A stretch of DNA of 64,000 nt from Flavobacterium sp. W4I14 (GTDB lineage Bacteria > Bacteroidota > Bacteroidia > Sphingobacteriales > Sphingobacteriaceae), in assembly GCA_030817875.1 (NCBI GenBank), contig JAUSZU010000001.1, positions 5,704,001 to 5,768,000 of the forward strand. Direction: 5' to 3'. Of the stretch, positions 29,201 to 33,993 are shown one piece after another. Numbering within the stretch: the stretch's first letter is position 1; each line of letters begins with the position of its first letter. Under the pieces are notes generated by a model that searched no databases, was not told the origin of the DNA, and was given only the letters and a program-made list of their open reading frames with translations. The position numbers were made by a program, and so were the translations under genes.

Positions 29201-30731
29201 AGCAGCAACAAGCACAACAGTAACCAACCCAATATTTACCTGGTATAGTGATGCGACTTTAAATACAGTAGTATTTACTGGTCCAGTGTTTACTACACCA
29301 GTATTAACTGCAAGTGCAACTTATTATGTAACGGTTAAAGGCGATAATAAATGTGAGAATACGGCTGCAACAGCAAGAGCTGTAGCCATTACCGTAAATG
29401 CATTACCAAACAACCCAGTGGTATCTGCTCCAAATGGAGGCATATGCGCAGGTGATGGAGCCACCCTAACAGTAACGAATGCACAGGCAGGTGTTACTTA
29501 CGAATGGTACACAGCAGCGGTTGGTGGTAATTTATTATTCACTGGCACCACATTCAATGTAACAGCTTTAGCTGCAACAACAGATTACTACATTTTAGCA
29601 ATCGGAACTGGAGGTTGTAACAACAATGGTGGCCGTGTTAAAGTAACGGTTACTGTTAACGCAAAACCAACAGTACCAACGGTAGCTTCAACATCGGTTA
29701 ACGTTTGTACCGGAAGCCCAGCTGTATTGACGGTAACAAGTCCACAAACAGGTGTAACATACAATTGGTACACTGCAGCTGTGGGCGGAACATTGGCTGG
29801 AACAGGAGTAAACTTTACCACTCCTGCGGTTAATGCCAACATCACATACTATGTTGAAGGTGCAAATGGAACTTGTATCTCATCATCTAGAACACCGGTA
29901 AATGTAATTGCACTACCAGTACCAGTTGCACCAGCATCTGTAACAGCAGCAAATGGAACACTTTGCGCAGGTAGCTCAACCATACTAACGGTTAATAATC
30001 CTTTAGCAGGATTAGTTTACAGATGGTATGCTGCAAGCTCTGGAGGTACTGTACTAGCAGAAGGTATAACCTTTACTACACCAAACTTAACCGCTACCAC
30101 AATCTACTACGTAGAGGCAATAGCTGTGGGTGGCTGTGCTAGTCCAACAAGAACAGGCGTTACGGTTAATGTACTGCCAGTATTGGAAAAACCAGTAGTA
30201 GTGGTGCAAAGCACAACACCAAATAGTATAACTTTTGCGTGGGCTGCGGTTGCAGGCGCTACTGCTTACGAAGTTTCTCAAGATAATGGCTTAACATGGG
30301 TAAACCCAACAGGCGGATCAACCGGAACAACTTACTTAGTAACAGGCCTGAAACCAGATCAAAGTGTTACTATCATTGTACGGGCAAGAGGTCAGATTGA
30401 GTGCCAAACCAGTGCAAATTCTACTCCGGTAACTGGTAAAGCAGCTAATCCTTTTGGAGATCAGGTTTACATACCAAATGCATTTACACCGAATAACGAC
30501 GGTAAGAACGATACCTTCTTAATCTATGGTAATACGATATCAAGCGCCAAAATGAGTATTTTCACACAATGGGGTCAATTGATATTCCAATCAGATAATG
30601 TAGCAAATGGATGGGATGGAACTTTCAAGGGAGTAAATCAACCGATCGGAGTTTATGTGTACATGGTTGACATTACATTCACCAATGGAACAACATCATT
30701 AAGAAAAGGTACAGTAACGCTGATTAGATAA
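17268..30731 (+). CDS. Giant repetitive T9SS cell-surface adhesin (4487 residues)
   Basis: Signal peptide to about residue 35 (LFSAKSYAQ). The body is built from repeats: five copies of a ~150-residue beta-rich module (about residues 211-378, 1071-1220, 1910-2058, 2318-2471, 2731-2886; pattern NxDxxTxSSL then GAxxYQ, DRV and LTS); two arrays of putative-Ig (He_PIG-type) domains (about 463-898 and 1302-1735; TGGxGPYTY, GLTFNPxTREITGTPTQ); many Ig-like domains with NWYDA and TTTYYVE; and 11 tandem ~90-residue units (about 3057-4045). Then an FN3-like domain (~4308-4395) and a C-terminal gliding-motility/type-B T9SS sorting domain (YIPNAFTPNNDGKNDTF, QWGQLIFQS, GWDGTFKG, GVYVYMVDI). SprB-like in design. 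It is followed by porP/sprF and a PorE-like gene. Expected to be secreted by T9SS and to act in adhesion. Ligand unknown. Confidence 0.93.
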   Translation: MMKTHTYSSRRGIISNTLIAIIILLTLFSAKSYAQTKIFANTVTKSDHVDNATNATLNNNNFATVNSYGGIAVGIGSFSGELELKYPASVAAGVTSYIRIDFDGDILNRLLGGSLGTLLANVGGTVVLGNHSFQIGAKNGTTAVPPTGGNSVDGFSADNLRLVKDANGFFYIAITPTQAYDRVFIKDVTNALLLSVANSTKVYYSFYTSGTDPCAQAFTTGYEGTGITLDALQLGSSGVTNSERAIDADPNNFSQLSLGILGVGSSISQNFYFATPSNPGDDINLRLSSSPALLTAGLLQNISITAYNGGTQVYTGSVPTTLNLDLLGLLNSGQPVSIPFSPGANVVYDRVKVTLGSVVAVNLTQTLNVYGVIRSAGRPTPASTAIAACYNSTVALNATTPNANELIWYDAIEGGTALQTVAYNGTYTTPALTATKTYYVAARRIGCTAESARVPVVITVNPQIIFNGATLANATPGFAYSKQLDVATGGTAGYTYALAAGSTLPAGLTLSSTGAITGTPTVANAYTFSVVATDAKGCKATATYNLTVTAALVLTPGALPDGLTGTVYPTQTIPAATGGTGPYTYTATGVPPGLTFNPTTREITGTPTQPGIYTIPVTVVDANGNTITSNYTVKITDPLLLPTATLADGTTGTAYPTQIIPSATGGTTPYTYSATGLPPGLTFNPSTRAITGTPTTPGTYTVPVTVTDADGKTATTNYSITVNSPLVLPAATLPDGTEGVAYATQVLPAATGGVGPYTYVATNLPAGLTFNPTTREVTGTPTQAGNYAINVTVTDSQGKTASNTYPIKVIGTLSLPTKTLPNGIVGTSYLPQTLPAVTGGTSPYTYVATNLPPGLSFNPTTREITGTPTQGGTYNVSLTATDANNNKATTTYTITVTVNAPVVASATVCTGSTATLTVSNLQAGVTYNWYASTGSTPLVTGNNGTFVTPAISSATVFYVEAVSGTVISSRTSVTVSVNPPATLATVTTNNQVINSGQTTTLTATADAGNTIAWFDAPTAGTQVGTGTSFTTPALTATKIYYIETTSSNGCKSASRVPVTVTVINGGGATACNAANGQNTGINGLCLLCGINGAGNSTDADVNNFTRISLAVGVAATGYQQLIFPSAGVATDSIRLDLALPTGLADVGLLNNVTVTVLNGTTVVRTVQLNGGLLNLQLLSGNRFAATVLAGGAYDRVQVSFGALVSALTSLDIYGATVVYPNPTFIAGAQSICSGSTATLSATANGGTTLAWFDAPTGGNQVGTGANFSTPALTATTTYYVQVSKGTCSNTTRVPVVITVNPAIVFAGTTLTNATIASPYSKQLPVATGGTPGYTYTLAAGSTLPAGLTLSPSGLVSGTPTAAGNPTFDVVATDTKGCSTTSTFTLTVTPALALAPGALPNGVTGTAYTTNGIPAATGGTGPYTYSATGVPPGLTFNPATREITGIPTQIGTFTIPVTVTDANGNTITANYTLKVTDPLVLPAATLANGTTGTVYPTQTIPSATGGSTPYTYAATGLPPGLTFDPATREITGTPTQSGTFTVPVTVTDADGKTATNNYTIVVVDPLLLPAATLPDGTEGTVYATQTLPSATGGVGPYTYVASNLPAGLTFNPATREVSGTPTQAGNYSIGVTATDSEGRTASNTYALKVIGVLSLPGATLPNGIVGTPYPTQTLPAVTGGTAPYTYLATNLPPGLSFNTATREITGTPTLGGTFTISLTATDANGNKATTAYSLTVTVNAPVVAAATVCAGSPATLSVSNLQAGVTYNWYASTGSTPLVTNNTGVFVTPAVTAPTVFYVEAVSGTAVSSRTAVNVSVNPPATAATVTTNNQVINAGQSTTLLATADAGNTIQWYDAATGGTQVGTGTSFVTPVLSATTTYYVETTNASGCKSATRVPVTVTVLNNGGGTACNAANAQNTGINGICLLCGISGAGNSTDADPSNFTRISLSVGVGASGYQQLIFPTVGTATDSLRLDLALPTGLADVGLLNNVTVTILNGTTVVKTVQLNGGLLNLRLLSGNRFAATILAGGAYDRVQVSFGALVSALTSLDVYGATVIYPSPTITAGAQTICAGSTATLTATANGGTTLAWYDAATGGTQLATGETFTTPALTATTTYYIQVSKGGCPNTTRIPVTVTVTPALPTPVLATIANVCEGSSATLSVANPDAAVTYKWYDAAVGGNLVFTGAVFPTPALTAATTYYVEASQGNCTSTTRAAAAVSVNPRPALPVVTASSSTVSAGQTAILTASSADATNTFSWYTSNTSTTPVYVGATYVTPPLLATTTYYVESVSTNGCTSASRVQVTITVDGNGSPNPVPCEAATTQVNGVNGVALLSGVFNPALAIDNDTQTASSLVMPVGALGASVYQRVGFGSLSKVGDTVRVLVSSPGKLLSLSLLGNAAITTYVGANSNGDSRLLNDNLINIQLLSGNTQALITFVPTNVFDGVEVRLNSGLLGALTSINLNYAQRILVAPTVASANVTACVGQTAQLEVSNPSASLTYRWYDATGTYLAGKDGIIFTTPVLTGDTKFYVAAVSSTGCVSYKTVVNVTTNPAPVTPDLLSASVNTCPNTSVTFQVKNPIVGTTYNWYDTATSTTVLFTGDNFTTPLINADRSYFVAAVNSCGSSSTRTEAKIILGTIDVPVITPPSITISEGSVAVLKATSSTAGATINWYTTANGVVPVYTGETYVTPQLSATTTYYVEATIPGGCTATSRATVTVTVIPNGNPVTTPCGAATTTVASGVTGVALLAGVFNPAFAVDNDINTGSSLVIPVGLLGASVYHHVGFTGLSNVGDTLRVKITTPGTLLSVGVLNNLTVTTFQGTTSNNDAVSISNPLISLKLLTGGTSAILTFVPASKFDGAELRLSSGLLGALTSVNLDYAQRVITTPTVTSATASACQGSSATLSVQNPQAGVVYKWYLGTTYQAGKDGATFTTDPTLAAGTYTYSVTATANGCETVGTKVTVTILAPPVAPIPSSTNPATTCIGSPATLSVQAIAGVTYNWYDAATAGNMLVTNNSSFTTSASLAAGTYDYYVEAVSGTGCSNSTRTKVSITVNPSAVAADLTVTGTTSLCASGTAVLTAASTTVTSPVFTWYTDAALTQVAFVGAVFNTPAITATTKYYVTVSGTNKCANTAGNAKEVTVTVNPVATPADINLAGTSTVCGGSSVTLNATSTTVTNPVFTWYSDAALTTVAFTGANFVTPVLTATTTYYVTVKGDNKCENIAATAKSITITVNPAATDSDLAINGIASICKASTAALSASTTTVINPVFTWYSDATLTTVAHVGASFTTPALTATTTYYVTVKGDNKCENLAANAKVVTVTVKEFATSADIAVSNAQICSGSTVMLMASSTTVTQPVFTWYSDASLTSVVFTGPTFTVTGLTATTTYYVSVKGANKCENSAADAKAVTITVNPLATTTDIILSGSTVACAGSSAVLTATSPTVTNPVFTWYSDAALTNVSFIGATYTTPALTSTTTYYVTVKGDNKCENAPGTARVITITVSPVSTAADITATDATICSGSGTTLAATTTTVTNPTFTWYNDAALTSVAYVGTSFVTPVLTATTKYYVTVKGDNKCENSGITAKVVTVNVNQGATAADITLSAPTLVCGSGTAVINASSTTVTSPIFTWYNDASLTSVAFTGPIFTTPVLTTTTTYYVTVKGTNKCENTAADAAAVTIKVNPVAVVSDIVVSGSTNVCGGSAAVLTASSTTVTNPVFTWYTNATLTDVAFVGAVFTTPTLIANTTYYVTVKGDNKCESSAATAKSVNIVVNPVASASDVTATDATICAGSSASLVASTTTVTNPIFTWYSDAALTTPVFTGATFNTPALTATTKYYLTVKGDNRCESSAANATVVTVNVNDGATAADITLSTPAKICGSGTAVINASSATVTSPVFTWYNDASLTSVAFTGPIFTTPVLTATTTYYITVKGANRCENTAANVKTVTVTVNPGAVATDITVNGSTSVCASTAATLAATSTTVTNPIFTWYSDATLNTVVFTGPVFTTPVLTASATYYVTVKGDNKCENTAATARAVAITVNALPNNPVVSAPNGGICAGDGATLTVTNAQAGVTYEWYTAAVGGNLLFTGTTFNVTALAATTDYYILAIGTGGCNNNGGRVKVTVTVNAKPTVPTVASTSVNVCTGSPAVLTVTSPQTGVTYNWYTAAVGGTLAGTGVNFTTPAVNANITYYVEGANGTCISSSRTPVNVIALPVPVAPASVTAANGTLCAGSSTILTVNNPLAGLVYRWYAASSGGTVLAEGITFTTPNLTATTIYYVEAIAVGGCASPTRTGVTVNVLPVLEKPVVVVQSTTPNSITFAWAAVAGATAYEVSQDNGLTWVNPTGGSTGTTYLVTGLKPDQSVTIIVRARGQIECQTSANSTPVTGKAANPFGDQVYIPNAFTPNNDGKNDTFLIYGNTISSAKMSIFTQWGQLIFQSDNVANGWDGTFKGVNQPIGVYVYMVDITFTNGTTSLRKGTVTLIR
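18655..23450 (+). repeat. Intragenic 2.5-kb block duplication in the adhesin gene
   Basis: The block of He_PIG array, two Ig-like domains and the ~150-residue module occurs twice at an offset of 2517 bp (839 codons), e.g. TGTAATGCCGCCAA at 20478 and TGTAACGCTGCCAA at 22995. Protein similarity is close throughout and most differences are third-base changes. Confidence 0.85.
26436..29400 (+). repeat. Eleven tandem ~270-bp Ig-like units in the adhesin gene
   Basis: Units follow the plan ADI, C-GS, TVTNPVFTWYSDAALT, FTTPALTATTTYYVTVKG, then D/TNKCEN, and a closing VTVNP linker. The cysteine pair (early C and KCEN) is kept in all units. Units 6-8 and 9-11 match each other better than their neighbours, giving an offset of 807 bp and showing a later three-unit duplication. 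Confidence 0.85.
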
Positions 30732-30768
30732 GAAGAGGATTAATAATAAACAGATAAAATCAAAGACC

Positions 30769-31770
30769 ATGAAAATACTATCGGCTTTAAAAATATATGT
30801 TGCAGTGCTAGGATTGCTGCTGTGTACAGCGAAGTCCTTTGCACAAACTGATCCGCATTTTTCACAATATTATGCAAACCCGTTATATCTTAACCCGGCC
30901 TTAACCGGGGTAATAGACGGCGATTACCGTGCAACTGTAAACTTTAAACAACAATGGAGTGCATTAAACAGTTCTTTCTTAACAGGTGGAGCATCGTTCG
31001 ATATGGCTCCAAAAAAGAACTTCGCATTTGGTGCAACCATTTTAAACCAAAGGGCAGGGGAGTTAGATTTTAACTATCTGTCTGCCCTCGTATCGGGTTC
31101 GTACCGTTTGAGGTTTGGTGCCGAAGGTTTACAGATGGTGAGCTTTGGCTTACAGGCTGGCGTAATTAACCGCAGTTTCGATTTCTCTCAGGCCAGATTT
31201 GGTAACCAGTTTAATCCAATTTCAGGTTATGATGGTGGTATGATGAGCGGCGAAACACTTTCATCTCAATCCTCTTTGGTTCCTGATGTAAATGCTGGGA
31301 TCATGTATTTTGATGGTAACCCCAACAAAAGTGTAAACGTTTTCTTAGGCGCAAGTGCAGCACACTTAACCCGCCCTATGGATCGTTTCTCTGGTTCAAA
31401 TTCACGTATCCCTGTTCGTTTTACGGCGCATGGCGGTGCGCGGATCAAGGCTTCAGAGTTATTGGATATTGTACCCAATGCATTGTTCATGTACCAGGGT
31501 AACACAAACGAGGTATCGTTAGGTGCTTATGCACAGCTTAACGTTAATCCATCAGCAAATATTTTGTTTGGTGGTAATTACCGTAATAAAGATGCCGCAA
31601 TTGCCTTTGTTGGCCTACAGTTAAAGAATATGGTTTTCGGGTTAAGTTATGATATTAATACCTCTACTTTCAACCGCGCTTCTAACAGTAACGGAGGTTT
31701 AGAGCTTTCGATATCCTTAATTGGCCGTAACGGTCTTATTGGTCCAAACTTCTTTTGTCCACGTTTATAA
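30769..31770 (+). CDS. PorP/SprF-family T9SS outer membrane protein
   Basis: 333 residues with a signal peptide (to KSFAQ near 26) followed by the family signature TDPHFSQYYANPLYLNPALTG. The rest is a beta-barrel-like sequence (NFKQQWSAL, GVINRSFDF, LFGGNYRNKDAAIAFVGLQL, VFGLSYDINTS). Members are partner proteins needed to export or anchor type-B CTD proteins, as SprF is for SprB. It lies 37 bp after the adhesin stop and 8 bp before the next ATG, so the three genes form an operon and this protein is probably dedicated to the adhesin. Confidence 0.94.
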   Translation: MKILSALKIYVAVLGLLLCTAKSFAQTDPHFSQYYANPLYLNPALTGVIDGDYRATVNFKQQWSALNSSFLTGGASFDMAPKKNFAFGATILNQRAGELDFNYLSALVSGSYRLRFGAEGLQMVSFGLQAGVINRSFDFSQARFGNQFNPISGYDGGMMSGETLSSQSSLVPDVNAGIMYFDGNPNKSVNVFLGASAAHLTRPMDRFSGSNSRIPVRFTAHGGARIKASELLDIVPNALFMYQGNTNEVSLGAYAQLNVNPSANILFGGNYRNKDAAIAFVGLQLKNMVFGLSYDINTSTFNRASNSNGGLELSISLIGRNGLIGPNFFCPRL

Positions 31771-31778
31771 TTAATCAA

Positions 31779-33779
31779 ATGAAAAAAATATTACTCTTTT
31801 TGTTAGTGGCATTTGGCGGTTTTGCAAACGCACAGTATGTGGTGAATTATAAAAAGGTTGCAGATACTTATTTCGAAAATAAGGATTACTACGCAGCATC
31901 TACTTTTTATAAAAAAGCCTTAAAAATTACTGGAGACAGTACCCAGGCCATTTTACCATACGGTATGGAAAGGAAATCAGCGACTGATGATAAAGTGATA
32001 GACGATTATGAAGGATCGATTTATAACCTTGCAGAATCTAGTAGGTTGTATAGGGAATTTAACGAGGCTGAAAAATATTATGCCATAGCGATCACCTTTA
32101 CCAATACACGTTTTAGAAAGGCGCTATTTTATTATGCAGAAAGCTTAAGGGCAAATAAAAAATTTAACCTGGCTATCGATGCTTTTCAACAGTTTATCCA
32201 AAAAAATCCTGGTGATGCTTTGGTAAAAGATGCCCAAAAGGAAATCGAATCGTGTAAGTTTGCGATCGAAGAAATGCGTTTTCCACGGATGGTCCAGGTT
32301 AAAAAAGTACCTGGTAACGTAAATGGTTTAGGTTCTAATTATGCTCCCGTTAAAATCAACAACGAGCTGTATTTTACTTCATCCCGTCCGGTTGCTGTAG
32401 GTAGTAAAAAAGATATGGTTAAAACAGCTGCCGGAGAAGTTCAGGTATCAACTAAAACCAATCCATTCCTAAATAATATTTATGCAGCCAAGGGCGAATT
32501 AACTTCGGCAGATATTGCAGTAAGAAAAATCGATATCAGTTTTCCTAAAAATATGGAAGTTGCTGCCGCTACTTTTACTCCTGATGGAAATACAGTGTAC
32601 TTTACAGCCTGGAAGGATAAAGAAAAATATGCCATTTATTCTTCTAAAAAAACAGGTGATAAATGGGCAGACCCACTGCCAGTTGGTTTACAGGTAAACA
32701 GTAAAGATTTTAACTCAACTCAACCATTTGTAACCAGCGATGGTAAATTCCTGCTTTTCTCATCTGATAGAAGCGGTGGTTATGGTAAGTACGATCTTTG
32801 GTATTGTACCGTTCGCGAAGATGGATCTTTAGGCCAGGCCGTAAACTTTGGCTCAACCATTAATACTGAATATGATGAACGTGCACCATACTACAATCCA
32901 TTAACCAAAAAGTTATTGTTCAGTACCGATGGTAGAATAGGCTTTGGTGGTCTCGATTTCTTCGAGTCAGAAGGTGATCTTGTAGATTGGACCAAGCCAA
33001 AAAATGCAGGTTATCCATTTAACTCATCAAAAGATGATCTTTACTTCACTGCAACAGATGATAAAGGAACAAAAGGATATATCAGTTCTGACCGCGAATC
33101 ATCATGCTGCTTAGAGGTATTTGAAGTGAAAAAAGAATACTTCTCAATCGCTGGTATTTTAACTGACTGTAAAACTAAATTACCTTTAGCAGGTGCAAAT
33201 GTAACCCTTACCAATGCAGAAGGTGCCCAGAAAATTACAACTGGTACCGATGGTATTTATAGGTTTAAAGTAGATTCGAAAAGACCAATCAAGTTGCTTT
33301 TTGCGAAAGATAATTATTTCGCAATTACTAAGAACTATCCTTACGAAGAATTGGCTAAAGCAGATACCTTGATTTATAAAGATTATTGCTTAAGTCCTTT
33401 CAAATTGGGTATCCCAATGGCTTTGGATAACGTTTATTACGAATTTAACAGTGCCGAATTAACTGAGCCTTCTAAAAAAGTGTTAGACTTCCTGATTCCG
33501 ATTATGGAGGATAACCCTGAAATGGAAATCGAATTGGGTTCTCATACTGATAACATTGGAACAGATGAGTATAACTTGGATCTATCGAACAGAAGGGCTA
33601 AATCTTGTACGGATTATTTAGAAAGTAAAGGTATTGCCGCTGCTAGAATGACTTCTAAAGGTTATGGAGAATCAATGCCGATTGCACCAAACGAAATCGT
33701 AGTGAAACGCAAGAAAAAAGATAATCCGGAAGGAAGAGCAAAGAACAGAAGAACAGAATTTAAAGTAACCAAAAAATAA
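31779..33779 (+). CDS. PorE-like OmpA-family T9SS lipoprotein/periplasmic protein
   Basis: Start taken at ATG 31779 (MKKILLFLLVAFGGFANAQ), since the upstream extension to 31755 uses TTG and overlaps the porP gene. 666 residues: signal peptide, TPR-like helices (about 20-160), beta-propeller repeats with PD40-type blades (FTPDGNTVYFTAW, TSDGKFLLFSSDRSGGYGKY, KKLLFSTDGRIGFGG), a carboxypeptidase-regulatory-like domain (IAGILTDCKTKLPLAGANVT), and a C-terminal OmpA domain (ELGSHTDNIGTDEYNLDLS, GRAKNRRTEFKV). This is the domain order of PorE of the type IX system. It likely ties the export or anchoring machinery to peptidoglycan. No Cys lipobox is seen after the signal. Confidence 0.9.
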   Translation: MKKILLFLLVAFGGFANAQYVVNYKKVADTYFENKDYYAASTFYKKALKITGDSTQAILPYGMERKSATDDKVIDDYEGSIYNLAESSRLYREFNEAEKYYAIAITFTNTRFRKALFYYAESLRANKKFNLAIDAFQQFIQKNPGDALVKDAQKEIESCKFAIEEMRFPRMVQVKKVPGNVNGLGSNYAPVKINNELYFTSSRPVAVGSKKDMVKTAAGEVQVSTKTNPFLNNIYAAKGELTSADIAVRKIDISFPKNMEVAAATFTPDGNTVYFTAWKDKEKYAIYSSKKTGDKWADPLPVGLQVNSKDFNSTQPFVTSDGKFLLFSSDRSGGYGKYDLWYCTVREDGSLGQAVNFGSTINTEYDERAPYYNPLTKKLLFSTDGRIGFGGLDFFESEGDLVDWTKPKNAGYPFNSSKDDLYFTATDDKGTKGYISSDRESSCCLEVFEVKKEYFSIAGILTDCKTKLPLAGANVTLTNAEGAQKITTGTDGIYRFKVDSKRPIKLLFAKDNYFAITKNYPYEELAKADTLIYKDYCLSPFKLGIPMALDNVYYEFNSAELTEPSKKVLDFLIPIMEDNPEMEIELGSHTDNIGTDEYNLDLSNRRAKSCTDYLESKGIAAARMTSKGYGESMPIAPNEIVVKRKKKDNPEGRAKNRRTEFKVTKK

Positions 33780-33800
33780 AATACAATTAACGTCCCGGTA

Positions 33801-33831
33801 AGCCATCTTTCTAAAAAGAAGATGGCTTTTT
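33801..33831 (+). terminator. Rho-independent terminator of the adhesin operon
   Basis: AGCCATCTT (33801-33809) pairs with AAGATGGCT (33819-33827), followed by T residues. Located 21 bp after the PorE-like stop. Confidence 0.88.
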
Positions 33832-33993
33832 AGTTTATATTAAATTGGTTGGAGATTTGTAATCCAGACAAATGTGTCCCTGAATTATTAATGCACTATT
33901 AAAGGATTGTGCGTATAGAACTGCAAACTGAAAATTGTCAATTGATAACTTTTTAAATTAATCTTTGTAATTTCCGCTCACTATTTAAATTCA

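Noticed and set aside
25367..29845. Many long minus-strand open frames within the adhesin gene
   Set aside because: They recur at the same place in each tandem unit and follow from the Thr/Val/Ala-rich codon pattern of the sense strand. They have no independent gene features.
17268..30731. CRISPR-like or satellite repeats
   Set aside because: All repeats here stay in frame, are 90-150 codons long and encode Ig-like domains. No short direct repeats with unique spacers occur anywhere in the window.
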